64,000 nucleotides of DNA. Origin: VRUE01 sp963824705 (lineage in GTDB: Bacteria > Actinomycetota > Thermoleophilia > Solirubrobacterales > 70-9). Shown in pieces: positions 1-9,607 of this stretch. How positions within the stretch are numbered: the first letter of the stretch is position 1; each line of letters opens with the position of its first letter. The DNA lies in assembly GCA_963824705.1 (NCBI GenBank), contig CAWGQE010000003.1, forward strand, positions 1,178,001 through 1,242,000. The letters run 5' to 3'. Both the position numbers and the translations under genes were made by a program. The notes under the pieces are model-generated. The model ran no database searches. It worked only from the letters and a program-made list of their open reading frames with translations, and had not been told where the DNA came from.

Positions 1-3000
1 ACCAAGGTGCCGGTCCAGTTGAACGTCGAAGGAGACAACGTGATCCTCGACGTGGCGCACCGTCAAGGGGATTTCGCTTACCCGATCCTCGTCGACCCGA
101 GCATCCTTCAGGACTGGTACTACTGGAGTTGGGCCAACGGCTACGGCACTGAACACCTGACCAATGGAAGTTGGTGGTGGGGACAAGGATCGAACACCAA
201 CTGGCTTCACGCTTCGACCTACTGCATCTACACGTGCTGGCATCAGCGCGGTCTCTTCATCTCAAGCGAAAACGGGACCCTCTCGGCTAACTCCGAGGGG
301 TTTGGCCAATGGAACTACAGCGCTCCCAACGTGCCCTATGCCTACATAGCCAGGGCATCGATTGCCCCGTTTGAACGCGACAATCACGTGAATTGCCCCA
401 AGAGTAGCTATCCCCAGCCACATGACTACGACGGACTATGGGACGGATCCGCATGGAACTTCCTGGTCACGAACGGCGCTGAAGACGGCAGCTCTTATCT
501 CGGCGCTTACGATGGACAGCACTGGGGTTATGCGTTGTTGATCGGCTTGGGCACCACCGGTCAAACCGTGACTATCCCTTGCTGGCGAGACATCTACGCC
601 GGCGGTGTCGCCCTCTGGCTCGACGACTGGCAAAGCCCGACGCTCGATTCGCCGAGCGGTGTTCCGAGTTCAAGCAAATGGGTGAGCGACAAATATCACT
701 TCACGATCACGGCAACCGCCCATGATCCGGGGCTCGGGATCCAGAATGTCCTTCTCACGCCGCAGGGGCGCCTGCCGATTCCGGAGACGCCAGAACAGAG
801 CGTCTGTGCCGGAGTCAAGGGATCTCTCTGCCCGAATGACCACAGCGCCCACTTCGAACTCACCGGCGAAAGCTTTGATCAAGGCGAAACGACGACCCAG
901 ATCTCATCCTTCGACCCAACTCGGAAGTACTCCAACACCCGATCGTTCTCGATCAAGGCCGACTGGTCGAAACCGAAGGTCGCCCTCAGCGGCCAGCTCG
1001 CCCACGTGACCGGGGAGGAAGTAGGTCTGAGCGAAGCAGAACCGCCCGAGAGCAACGGCGACGACGAACTCAGCCTGCCGGTCTACAAGCTGGAAATCAA
1101 AACGGAAGACGGGCAGATCACCACGGACCCGAAGACCAAGCGCTCGGGTGTCGAAAACATCGAAATCTATTTGGACAAAAGACAGACGCCCGAGCCCGTG
1201 CCCTGGGAACCGAAACCCTGCCCTGAAAGTAGCTGCGCGAGAAACGAGACCTACACGCTACGGCTGGACGAACTCGAAGCCGGCGAACACGAACTGACCG
1301 TCAAAGCCCCTGATTTCGCCGGCAACGTTGGCGAACGCCACATTCAGTTCGAATACATCCCCGCGACCGGCATGAAGGACGAATACGTCACGCAGTACTT
1401 CCCTCTACCGGACGGGGAAGGCAACGAAGCCGAAGAAGAGCATCCGCGGCGACCCGAACTCGCCGTCAACGTGATGAACGGCAACCTGGTCTACCGCCAG
1501 CGCGACATCGACGTCGAAAGCACCGCCGGGGTCGATCTCGAAGTCGAACGCTTCTACAACTCGATGTTGCCCGAATCCGAAAGCACCGAATGGGGCAGGG
1601 GCTGGACCCTTGCTGAGACGCCGAAATTGGAACCAAAGGCTGAAGAACCGGTGCCGACCGAGGCGAAGATGACGCAGGCCAGCGGAGCGCTTCAGGGGGC
1701 GGTCGGTCTCCCCACGAAATCGAACCAGGAAATGTTTGACACCAAGCTCCAGGCGACGATCACCAAGAAGTCAGGCGGCGGTTACGAGTTGACCGACGAA
1801 AGCGGCGAAACGCAGGGCACTGTCAACTTCGATTCCGCTGGCAAGACCCAGGCGCTCACGACCGGCGGCGACGCCAAGGTCAACTACGAATACGAAGAAG
1901 GCAAGCTCTCCGAAATCGCCGTCGAAGACCCGGCGACCTTCAGTGCCGACCCAGAAGACCTGCAGATCCCAGAGCCGCCAGAACCTGGTCCCCCCACCTT
2001 CCTCTCCGCCTTCGGCTCCGCTGGCTCGGGCAACGGCCAGCTGAGCGGCCCCCGCGGCATCACCGCCGACGGCAAAGGCCACGTCTGGGTTATCGACGCC
2101 GCCAACAACCGCGTCGAGGAGTTCTCTGAAGCTGGCGCATACATCGGCCAGTTCGGCTCCGCGGGAACCGGCAACGGCCAGTTCTCTGAACCCTGGGGCA
2201 TCGCCGTCACCCCCGCCGGCAATCTCTGGGTGGTCGACACCGGCAACAAGCGCGTCGAGGAGTTCAACTCCGAAGGCAAATTCCTGCAGAAGTTCGGCAC
2301 CAAAGCCTCGGGCTCTTCCAAAGGCACCGAATTCGTCACGCCGGAAGGGATCGCGATCGCCCCCGGCGGGATGATCTGGGTCTCCGACACCGGTGGCGCT
2401 CGCATCGGCGAGTTCCGCGAATCGGTATCGAGCGAATCCGAACGCTTCGTCAGAAACGTCGCCACCACCGGCACCGGCAATCCCGGCCTCAGCGCCCCGA
2501 TGGGCCTCGCCGTCGATTCCTCGGGCAACCTCTGGGCCACCGACCAGACCCCCAAGCGCATCCTCGAGTACTCCCCAGAAGGCGCCTTCCTCAAATCCTT
2601 CGGCAAAGCAGGCTCCGGCGAAGGGCAGCTCGAAACCCCCAAGGGCCTCGCCATCGGCCCCGAAGGCGACCTCTACGTCGTCGACCGCGGCAACGAGCGG
2701 GTCGAGGTCTTCAACCCCCAGGGCGAATTCCTTGACCAGTTCGGCACCAGCGGCAGCGGAAACGGCAACTTCTCCGAACCGCGGGCGATCGCCATCGGCG
2801 CCGAAGGAGCGATCTTTGTCTCCGACAAGGGCAACAACAGGGTGCACAGGTGGGGGCCGGGCGGGTCGTCATCGGGCGGCGAAGCTTCCGGCTCGCCCAC
2901 CTTCCTCTCCGCCTTCGGCTCCGCTGGCTCGGGCAACGGCCAGCTGAGCGGCCCCCGCGGCATCACCGCCGACGGCAAAGGCCACGTCTGGGTTATCGAC

Positions 3001-6000
3001 GCCGCCAACAACCGCGTCGAGGAGTTCTCTGAAGCTGGCGCATACATCGGCCAGTTCGGCTCCGCGGGAACCGGCAACGGCCAGTTCTCTGAACCCTGGG
3101 GCATCGCCGTCACCCCCGCCGGCAATCTCTGGGTGGTCGACACCGGCAACAAGCGCGTCGAGGAGTTCAACTCCGAAGGCAAATTCCTGCAGAAGTTCGG
3201 CACCAAAGCCTCGGGCTCTTCCAAAGGCACCGAATTCGTCACGCCGGAAGGGATCGCGATCGCCCCCGGCGGGATGATCTGGGTCTCCGACACCGGTGGC
3301 GCTCGCATCGGCGAGTTCCGCGAATCGGTATCGAGCGAATCCGAACGCTTCGTCAGAAACGTCGCCACCACCGGCACCGGCAATCCCGGCCTCAGCGCCC
3401 CGATGGGCCTCGCCGTCGATTCCTCGGGCAACCTCTGGGCCACCGACCAGACCCCCAAGCGCATCCTCGAGTACTCCCCAGAAGGCGCCTTCCTCAAATC
3501 CTTCGGCAAAGCAGGCTCCGGCGAAGGGCAGCTCGAAACCCCCAAGGGCCTCGCCATCGGCCCCGAAGGCGACCTCTACGTCGTCGACCGCGGCAACGAG
3601 CGGGTCGAGGTCTTCAACCCCCAGGGCGAATTCCTTGACCAGTTCGGCACCAGCGGCAGCGGAAACGGCAACTTCTCCGAACCGCGGGCGATCGCCATCG
3701 GCGCCGAAGGAGCGATCTTTGTCTCCGACAAGGGCAACAACAGGGTGCACAGGTGGGGGCTTCCGATGGAACTCCCGCGCATCTATGCGAACTCCTTTGG
3801 CTCCCAGGGTTCCGCCAACGGCCAGCTCAGCGCTCCAAACGACCTTGCCCTGGATGCCGAAGGCAACATCTGGGTTGCCGATAAGGCGAACAACCGGATC
3901 GAGAAGTTCAGCCCGGGTGGGGAATACCTTTCCAAGTTCGGCTCGTCGGGTACCGGCAACGGCCAGCTGAACGCCCCAACTGCTCTCGTCGTAGACGCCG
4001 AAGGCAACATCTGGGTCGCCGACCACGGCAACAACCGCATCCAAAAGTTCAACGCCAAAGGCGAATTTCTCTCCAAGTTCGGCTCCTCGGGGACGTCGAA
4101 CGGTCAATTCAGCGGCCCCGAAGGGATCGCGATCGACTCCGAAGGAAACGTCTGGGCCTCAGACAAAACCAGGGTCCAGGAGTTCAGCTCCGCCGGAACG
4201 TTTAAAGCGATCCTCCCGCAGGGCTCCGAAAAAGGCCAGATCAAAGAACCGACCGGCATCGCCGTCGGACCCGAAGACAGAATCTGGGTCGCCGACTGGA
4301 GTGCACAGCGCATCTCGGTCTTCGATAAGGCAGGTAAATTCATCCGCCAGTTCGGCTCTGAAGGCGGAGGCGACGGACAGTTCAACCGCCCGAGCGCCCT
4401 CACCGTCACCGAAGGCGGCATCGTCTGGGTTTCGGACTCCTTGGGTAACCGCGTCGAGGCCTTCGAAGAAGACGGGAGCTACCTGACCAAGTTCGGTAAA
4501 GGCGGGTCGGGAGAAGGCGAGATGAGCAACCCGGCTGGCATAGCCGTTGACGAAGTCGGTGATATCTGGGTCGCCGACAAGGGCAACAACCGAGTGCAGG
4601 AGTGGGAGCTCGACAGCTCTCCCGAAGAAGAAATCGAAGTCCTGGATGGCGATCCGAGTGTCTCGGTCGAAAGTAACGCTGGCCTCATCAGCAGCGTTGA
4701 AGGCAATGCCGCTGGCGAAAACACCTATACGCACGTAGGCGATCTCCTCACCGCCTACAGTGGCCCCGAAGGCGAAACGAAATACGAATACGACCCAGCG
4801 GAACGCCTGAAGAAAGTGACGCTGCCCCATAGCACCTGGGGTGAAATCGCCTACTTCGAAGACGGAAGGGTCAAATCGGTGACCGTCAGCGTCGAAGGCG
4901 GTGAAGCAAAGAAAACGACCTTCAGCTACGAAGACACGCCGGAACGCCGGACGACGGTTACCCCGCCAAACGATCCGAAAGTAATCTACGACATCGACGA
5001 ATACGGATCGGTGTTCAAATGGTCCAACGTCAAAGCACCCCCGGAACTGCAACTCTCCGGCAGCCTGCACGTCGAAAGAGAAAAAGACACGATCTCGACC
5101 GGCGCCTACAACCTCGAGGCCTATGCCAACTCCTACGAAGGTTTGGTCTCTCTCGAAATCATCACGAATGGCGACACGCTGATCGCCGAAAAAACCTGTG
5201 AAGAATGTGAAGAACTGACCAAGGAGTGGGTGACTGAAACCTGGGAGCATCCGCCTGGTCACCTTCAGGTCGAAGTCGTTGCGACGGACCGCAACGGTGA
5301 AAGCACCACGGAACGCTTTTGGGTGAATATTCCCTATACGCCCCCACCATCTCCCGAAGCCGATCAACCTCCACATTTCAGTCAAGTCCTGAAGTTCCAC
5401 GAAGAATACGGTCTGGAGAAGGTCTTCCCCGTCAAGGATGAATTCGAACTGGACGACCGGATCTTCGAAATGATCGGCGCCTGGCACAACCCGAACACGC
5501 CTCTAGGAGAAGTCGCCCGAGCGACCGATGAGCGCTGGGGCGTGCCACTGCGGCCAGAGGAGGCCGCTGAGATGGAATACCGGGAACGCTACGTTGCCCA
5601 GGCGGCCTCCGCGATTCCCCAATGGGCTGAATCGCACGCCGCATCCAGCTACGCTGGCTATTATGTCGACCATCGGGCAGGAGGCATCATTCGGGTTGGG
5701 TTCACTGAAAACCAAGCCGCCTCGGTTGCAGCGTTGAAAGCGGAAGCAGGCCTGATCGCATCGAGCCGGGTGGAGCCATTTCCGTTCCAGCCGACTAGGT
5801 CGATACAGCAGCTTCGGTCACTACAAGGAGCAGTTGCCGGAGCGACCGAAAACCCCAATAGCCCGCCACAGTTGTTCTCGGTAGATCTTGATATCGAACA
5901 CAATGGAGTGAAGGCGGGGACCGCCGAAGTAAGCCAGACCGAATCGTTCTTCAACCAAGTACTCGGACCAGGCGCGGGTGTGACGTCGTTCTACCAGGCC

Positions 6001-6768
6001 GATGGGGCAGAACAATTCAGCGGTCGCTACCGGGTTGGTCGGCCGTTCCTTGGAGGAATGGAGATCAGAAACGTTGACGGTCGGTGTACGGCAGGCTTCG
6101 GGGCGTGGAGTCAGGTCGGAGTCAACTCGAGTGGAGATCCAGTCAAACGCCGGTATGTGTTGACTGCGGGACACTGTTTTCCTTTGGCTTTCGAAAATGC
6201 TGCCTCCATCGTGTCTAGGTCCCTATCGGAGAGCAGCCCAGAAAGCGTGCCGATCGGTAAAGTCGAACGACAAGGGTTTACGAATGTGACCGGTCACGTT
6301 GACACTGATGCCGAGGCGGTATGGCTGGAAGACGGGAGTTTGATCCCGGAATGGGTATATCTTTGCTGCGCTGGCCGGGCGGCAATGCGCCCAAGAGCTC
6401 CTGTCTATCCGGCCGAAGGTGAGACGTTATGTCAGTCGTCACGTCACGAAGACGCCGTAGTCTGTGGACCGGTCGTGGGGGAAGCCGTCCTACAGCGCAC
6501 CCGAAATACGAAAACTGGACACCTGTCCGGTTGGCATTGGCTTTTGCATGTAGCAGCTGGCGGAGGCCCAGGCGACAGCGGAGCACCGATCTGGGTGGGT
6601 AACACTGGGGCGGCCGTCGGCCTTGTGATTGGCGGAGACTCCGTCGGTCTTCTGGTCGAGCCGTTCGAGCGGCCGCCAAACGCCCCGTCCGGGCAGATAG
6701 CAGGGATCTTGTCCGATCCAAATCTGTCGCCCCAAGCACATCCTCTGCATGTACAGACTGGATCATGA
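1..6768 (+). CDS. Giant secreted RHS/NHL protein with C-terminal trypsin-like protease (5' end outside window)
   Basis: The frame is open at the left edge, so the N-terminus and any signal peptide lie upstream. Residues here count codon 1 at base 7. Seen in order: beta-rich Ig-like parts (about 1-470); an RHS entry module resembling DUF6531 (about 484-530, with VNVMNGNLVYRQ and FYNS); three six-bladed NHL beta-propellers (about 662-950, 963-1251 and 1258-1535, blades of the type WVADxxNNRV); a YD/RHS-like stretch (about 1572-1670); a segment resembling the prodomain of streptogrisin/alpha-lytic proteases (about 1860-1935, YYVDHRAGGIIRVG); and an S1 protease domain with His2056 in TAGHC, Asp2101 and Ser2191 in GDSGAP. 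NHL propellers usually bind proteins or carbohydrates. I infer a cell-surface or secreted protein that displays or releases a protease, as in polymorphic-toxin architectures. Propellers 1 and 2 are a perfect DNA duplication. Confidence 0.85.
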   Translation, partial: TKVPVQLNVEGDNVILDVAHRQGDFAYPILVDPSILQDWYYWSWANGYGTEHLTNGSWWWGQGSNTNWLHASTYCIYTCWHQRGLFISSENGTLSANSEGFGQWNYSAPNVPYAYIARASIAPFERDNHVNCPKSSYPQPHDYDGLWDGSAWNFLVTNGAEDGSSYLGAYDGQHWGYALLIGLGTTGQTVTIPCWRDIYAGGVALWLDDWQSPTLDSPSGVPSSSKWVSDKYHFTITATAHDPGLGIQNVLLTPQGRLPIPETPEQSVCAGVKGSLCPNDHSAHFELTGESFDQGETTTQISSFDPTRKYSNTRSFSIKADWSKPKVALSGQLAHVTGEEVGLSEAEPPESNGDDELSLPVYKLEIKTEDGQITTDPKTKRSGVENIEIYLDKRQTPEPVPWEPKPCPESSCARNETYTLRLDELEAGEHELTVKAPDFAGNVGERHIQFEYIPATGMKDEYVTQYFPLPDGEGNEAEEEHPRRPELAVNVMNGNLVYRQRDIDVESTAGVDLEVERFYNSMLPESESTEWGRGWTLAETPKLEPKAEEPVPTEAKMTQASGALQGAVGLPTKSNQEMFDTKLQATITKKSGGGYELTDESGETQGTVNFDSAGKTQALTTGGDAKVNYEYEEGKLSEIAVEDPATFSADPEDLQIPEPPEPGPPTFLSAFGSAGSGNGQLSGPRGITADGKGHVWVIDAANNRVEEFSEAGAYIGQFGSAGTGNGQFSEPWGIAVTPAGNLWVVDTGNKRVEEFNSEGKFLQKFGTKASGSSKGTEFVTPEGIAIAPGGMIWVSDTGGARIGEFRESVSSESERFVRNVATTGTGNPGLSAPMGLAVDSSGNLWATDQTPKRILEYSPEGAFLKSFGKAGSGEGQLETPKGLAIGPEGDLYVVDRGNERVEVFNPQGEFLDQFGTSGSGNGNFSEPRAIAIGAEGAIFVSDKGNNRVHRWGPGGSSSGGEASGSPTFLSAFGSAGSGNGQLSGPRGITADGKGHVWVIDAANNRVEEFSEAGAYIGQFGSAGTGNGQFSEPWGIAVTPAGNLWVVDTGNKRVEEFNSEGKFLQKFGTKASGSSKGTEFVTPEGIAIAPGGMIWVSDTGGARIGEFRESVSSESERFVRNVATTGTGNPGLSAPMGLAVDSSGNLWATDQTPKRILEYSPEGAFLKSFGKAGSGEGQLETPKGLAIGPEGDLYVVDRGNERVEVFNPQGEFLDQFGTSGSGNGNFSEPRAIAIGAEGAIFVSDKGNNRVHRWGLPMELPRIYANSFGSQGSANGQLSAPNDLALDAEGNIWVADKANNRIEKFSPGGEYLSKFGSSGTGNGQLNAPTALVVDAEGNIWVADHGNNRIQKFNAKGEFLSKFGSSGTSNGQFSGPEGIAIDSEGNVWASDKTRVQEFSSAGTFKAILPQGSEKGQIKEPTGIAVGPEDRIWVADWSAQRISVFDKAGKFIRQFGSEGGGDGQFNRPSALTVTEGGIVWVSDSLGNRVEAFEEDGSYLTKFGKGGSGEGEMSNPAGIAVDEVGDIWVADKGNNRVQEWELDSSPEEEIEVLDGDPSVSVESNAGLISSVEGNAAGENTYTHVGDLLTAYSGPEGETKYEYDPAERLKKVTLPHSTWGEIAYFEDGRVKSVTVSVEGGEAKKTTFSYEDTPERRTTVTPPNDPKVIYDIDEYGSVFKWSNVKAPPELQLSGSLHVEREKDTISTGAYNLEAYANSYEGLVSLEIITNGDTLIAEKTCEECEELTKEWVTETWEHPPGHLQVEVVATDRNGESTTERFWVNIPYTPPPSPEADQPPHFSQVLKFHEEYGLEKVFPVKDEFELDDRIFEMIGAWHNPNTPLGEVARATDERWGVPLRPEEAAEMEYRERYVAQAASAIPQWAESHAASSYAGYYVDHRAGGIIRVGFTENQAASVAALKAEAGLIASSRVEPFPFQPTRSIQQLRSLQGAVAGATENPNSPPQLFSVDLDIEHNGVKAGTAEVSQTESFFNQVLGPGAGVTSFYQADGAEQFSGRYRVGRPFLGGMEIRNVDGRCTAGFGAWSQVGVNSSGDPVKRRYVLTAGHCFPLAFENAASIVSRSLSESSPESVPIGKVERQGFTNVTGHVDTDAEAVWLEDGSLIPEWVYLCCAGRAAMRPRAPVYPAEGETLCQSSRHEDAVVCGPVVGEAVLQRTRNTKTGHLSGWHWLLHVAAGGGPGDSGAPIWVGNTGAAVGLVIGGDSVGLLVEPFERPPNAPSGQIAGILSDPNLSPQAHPLHVQTGS
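1993..2857 (+). repeat. 865-bp intragenic direct repeat, copy 1
   Basis: Encodes one complete six-bladed NHL propeller. It reads the same as 2896-3760 at a constant offset of 903 bp, wherever compared base by base. Identity at silent positions points to a recent duplication or to gene conversion. Confidence 0.95.
2896..3760 (+). repeat. 865-bp intragenic direct repeat, copy 2
   Basis: Second copy of the NHL-propeller unit, separated from copy 1 by a 38-bp Gly/Ser-rich linker region (GPGGSSSGGEASGS). The unit spacing of 301 codons keeps the frame. Confidence 0.95.
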
Positions 6769-7706
6769 CCTCGATGGCCCGAGCGAAGAAAGCGCTCACA
6801 TGGTTGCCTAGGCGTTATTCGCAGGCGATGGCGCTAACTGTCGCGGCTGGCGCGCTTGTCGTCTGTGCGGCGGGAGTCCCTGGGACGGGGCAGGCATCGC
6901 AAATGTCGGGTAGTTGCGACAATCAAATCGTTCGGGATTACGAACGGCCCCTTAGGCATCTGCCAGCAGATCATCTTCCCGCTGGGGGGAACCTACCCTT
7001 TGCTCCGGCGGGAGTGGGACTAGCCAAATTGGGATTCCGGAAGGTGTTCATCCAGGGCGATATGATCGGCTACCGCTTGGTGGTAAATCGAGCAAAGAGT
7101 CGCACTGGGCACCTCAAGCATCCTCTTAATTTACGATGGGATGTGCAGTCCACGCTAACGGCAGTTGATGCGCATGGTAGGCCCGCTCGAGTTGTCGCTC
7201 GTCAGGCAAGGCTGCTTGGCGACGTGCGCCACCCAGAACATGTGGAATTTGGATTGAGGGGCAAGCCCGGCCTTTACCGGTTCGATCTTTCTATTAGGGC
7301 TTGGAATGGCAAGGTCCTCGGTTCTTATCGCGAGTATGTACGAGTCGTCCCGTTGCGGGTGCGCTTGGGCATAGCTGTGAGTGGTTCATCGTTCCATCCT
7401 GGGGAACACGTCATTGGGCGCCTCGAAAACCTTGGCACCAGTACCGCCATCTGGCCTGCTGGCGCAGAACTCAAGGTTGAACGCTACGACGGTGAGGCGT
7501 GGAGCGATGTACGATCATCTAATTCGGAGCTTCCTATCGACGGAGTAGATGAATTCATCTATGGGGGGCACGCTGGATCATGCGCGACGTTTACTATTCC
7601 TTCAGATGCACCGACGGGCTCGTACAGATTTAGTACCGAAGTTGAATCGTATGGCGCACGAGTCCTCCAGTTCAGGCTGGCGAGCTACTTTTCGGTTGTA
7701 CCGTAG
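6765..7706 (+). CDS. Secreted protein with Big_14-like Ig domain, partner of the RHS-protease gene
   Basis: The start ATG overlaps the stop of the giant gene by 4 bp (ATGA), so the two are translationally coupled. An N-terminal signal peptide or anchor is visible (basic start, then AMALTVAAGALVVCAAGVPG at about 21-40), so the 313-aa product should be exported. The C-terminal third (about 205-312) has the pattern of bacterial Ig-like domains of the Big_14 type: ENLGTSTAIWPAG, ERYDGEAWSDV, a Cys near CATFTIPSDAP, and GSYRFSTEV. Folds of this kind are seen in BsuPI-like proteinase inhibitors and in surface modules. Because it is coupled to a protease-tipped protein, I infer a role as inhibitor, immunity factor or chaperone for that protease. 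Nothing in the sequence proves this. The codon mix is less GC-rich than that of its neighbours. Confidence 0.7.
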   Translation: MTSMARAKKALTWLPRRYSQAMALTVAAGALVVCAAGVPGTGQASQMSGSCDNQIVRDYERPLRHLPADHLPAGGNLPFAPAGVGLAKLGFRKVFIQGDMIGYRLVVNRAKSRTGHLKHPLNLRWDVQSTLTAVDAHGRPARVVARQARLLGDVRHPEHVEFGLRGKPGLYRFDLSIRAWNGKVLGSYREYVRVVPLRVRLGIAVSGSSFHPGEHVIGRLENLGTSTAIWPAGAELKVERYDGEAWSDVRSSNSELPIDGVDEFIYGGHAGSCATFTIPSDAPTGSYRFSTEVESYGARVLQFRLASYFSVVP

Positions 7707-7845
7707 CCCAGGTAAGGCTCAAAGCAACGAGCTGCAAAGGTCTTCCGATACGTAACTCTGCTGGTTGCGGCGCCGTCGACCCGAATTTGGTTCATTCCGA
7801 GAGCACCAGATACGGGCAACATAAATACCATGAGGACCGTCATCG

Positions 7846-8214
7846 ATGAGCAAGGGAAGATGTCTGTGGTCTATCCCCGGTGTCGACGACACCCGAGCGC
7901 AGGGGTATGTGCGCAGTCGCAGACCAGTTACACGCGGACGAGATGAAGTTGCGGCCCCGAACTCGGTCTACTACAAAGACCTTGGTAAGCGGCTGGGCGT
8001 GTTAAAAAGAGATAGCGGAGCTCCGGCATGGACCGCTAAGGGCGGTGCGGCTATAGGTATACTCAGTGGTGGGATTCATCCGGGTCCGATTCGTCTCGTC
8101 GTTCCGCTTTTGAATACCCCGACGGGTCATGGAAAAAATGGAAATGGCGTGGTCGGCGGGGCGCTACACGCACCCGGAATGTATGACCTTCATATAGGAG
8201 CAGACGGTGGCTAG
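7846..8214 (+). pseudogene. Orphan C-terminal fragment of an S1 protease domain
   Basis: The 122-codon frame carries KRDSGAPAWTAKGGAAIGIL, which lines up with GDSGAPIWVGNTGAAVGLVI around the catalytic serine of the giant protein upstream. The motif is degenerate (Arg instead of Gly before DSG), and no His or Asp part of the triad precedes it. It resembles the displaced C-terminal cassettes found downstream of polymorphic toxin genes. A decayed protease tip is equally possible. The N-terminal 40 residues are not recognisable. About 140 bp between the previous gene and this frame hold nothing I can identify. Confidence 0.5.
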
Positions 8215-8216
8215 TG

Positions 8217-8381
8217 ATGAGACTGCGGATGCACATACGTAGGGTATTAGGCGGTGGCGTAGTGCTGTTCGTGATCGTTGGGTGCGGTACCAGTCCGGCG
8301 AAGCAGGACCGGGCAGAAAGAGTGCGCTCTTCTGCACACGCAGGTTATGTCTGGTCTTCCCCCGGTTTCGACGACACCTGA
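8217..8381 (+). pseudogene. Lipoprotein gene stump interrupted by the IS3 element
   Basis: An ATG at 8217 opens a 54-codon frame with a lipoprotein signal: basic start MRLRMHIRRV, hydrophobic core GGGVVLFVI, then lipobox VIVGC followed by GTSPAKQ. The IS3 left terminal repeat begins at 8352, so the last ten codons and the TGA stop are IS sequence. The original gene has lost everything after about residue 45. No continuation of a secreted frame is visible on the right side of the IS, so deletion or recombination probably accompanied the insertion. Confidence 0.55.
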
Positions 8382-8417
8382 CCGCTTGGGTCGAAAGACT
8401 CAGGCAAGGAGGAGTCG

Positions 8418-8711
8418 ATGCCACCCATCAAGCCCCCATACCCGCCGGAGTTCCGGCGTGAAGCAGTCCAACTCACCCGCACCTCGGAGCGCTCGATCGC
8501 CCAGGTCGCGCGCGACCTGGGCATCTCAAACCAGACCCTGCGCAACTGGATCAAGCAGGCCGACGTAGACACCGGCAAGCGCGAGGGCCTGACCACAGAT
8601 GAGCGAGAGGAGCTCAGGCGCCTGCGCCGTGAGAACCGAACTCTTCTCCAGGAGCGAGAAATCCTGAAAAAAGCCGCGGCCTTCTTCGCCCGGGAGAGCG
8701 AGGGGCGGTGA
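8418..8711 (+). CDS. IS3-family transposase subunit OrfA
   Basis: The 97-aa protein has the HTH_Tnp_1 fold: PPEFRREAVQL, the helix-turn-helix ARDLGISNQTLRNWIKQA, then a leucine-zipper-like LRRLRRENRTLLQEREILKK. It binds the terminal inverted repeats. The frame stops at 8711, overlapping the GTG start of OrfB at 8708. A run A6G at 8667-8673 lies in the frame, and the OrfB frame (-1) is open from there. A programmed -1 fusion product is therefore possible, although the slippery site is not in the ideal codon phase. Confidence 0.9.
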   Translation: MPPIKPPYPPEFRREAVQLTRTSERSIAQVARDLGISNQTLRNWIKQADVDTGKREGLTTDEREELRRLRRENRTLLQEREILKKAAAFFARESEGR

Positions 8712-9607
8712 CCGATGCCTACCGGTTCATCGCCGCGGAGAAGGCCAACTACCCGATCTCGTTGATGAGCCGGTTGCTTGGCGTCTCTCGCCAGGCTTTC
8801 CACGCTTGGGAGCGCCGCCCGCCCTCCCAGCGGGCACTGGAGGATGCCTTCTTAACCGAGCGCATCCGCGAGATCCACAGAGCCAACCGCGGCGTCTACG
8901 GAGCGCCTCGCATCCACGCCGAGCTGCGCATGGCTCAAGGGATCAGGGTCTCGCGAAAGCGGGTGGAGCGGCTGATGCGAGAAGCCGGGATCAGCGGCCT
9001 GGTACCGAGAAAGTGCGGTCGCACGACGATCCGCGTGCCGGGGGTAAGGGTTGCCGATGACCTGGTGAAGCGTGACTTTCGCCCCGCCGGCCCCAACGTG
9101 CTCTGGGTCGCCGACATCACCTACCTGCGCAGCTGGGAGGGCTGGGTCTATCTGGCGGCGGTGCAGGACGCATTTTCGAGGACGATCGTCGGCTGGGCGA
9201 TGGCAGAGCACATGCGCTCAGAGCTGGTCACCGACGCGTTGCAGATGGCGCTTTCCCGTCGCCAGCCCGAGGCCGGGGTGATCCACCACAGTGACCAGGG
9301 GTCCCAATACGTTTCGCTTGCCTTCGGCCAGAAGGCTCGCGATGCCGGCATCGCGGTCTCGATGGGCTCGAGGGGCGACTGCTTTGACAACGCCGTCGCC
9401 GAGTCGTTCTTCGCCACCCTGAAGAAGGAGCTCGTGCGTCGCCGCTCCTGGCCCAGTCGGCGTGAGCTGCAAAGCGCCGTCTTCGACTACATCGAGACCT
9501 TCTACAACCGCGAGAGGAGGCACTCCACACTCGGCTATCTCTCTCCGAGAGAGTTCGAGATGATCTCAACCCATCAACAAAGAGAGACTGAGAAAGTCAA
9601 GCCCTGA
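8708..9607 (+). CDS. IS3-family transposase OrfB (DDE integrase)
   Basis: The 299-aa protein has an HTH_21-like N-terminus (RIREIHRANRGVYGAPRIHA) followed by a retroviral-type integrase core. The catalytic acidic residues are recognisable in WVADITYL, HHSDQGSQY and DNAVAESFFATLKKEL. The C-terminal YNRERRHSTLGYLSP is diagnostic of IS3/IS150 group elements. A GTG start at 8708 overlaps the OrfA stop. The frame is complete, so the element may still be active. Confidence 0.92.
   Translation: MTDAYRFIAAEKANYPISLMSRLLGVSRQAFHAWERRPPSQRALEDAFLTERIREIHRANRGVYGAPRIHAELRMAQGIRVSRKRVERLMREAGISGLVPRKCGRTTIRVPGVRVADDLVKRDFRPAGPNVLWVADITYLRSWEGWVYLAAVQDAFSRTIVGWAMAEHMRSELVTDALQMALSRRQPEAGVIHHSDQGSQYVSLAFGQKARDAGIAVSMGSRGDCFDNAVAESFFATLKKELVRRRSWPSRRELQSAVFDYIETFYNRERRHSTLGYLSPREFEMISTHQQRETEKVKP

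Noticed and set aside
1771..4107. Long antisense open frames opposite the NHL propellers
   Set aside because: They mirror the repeated, GC-rich NHL codons of the plus-strand gene, show low-complexity Ala/Gly/Val/Asp composition, and duplicate together with the repeat.
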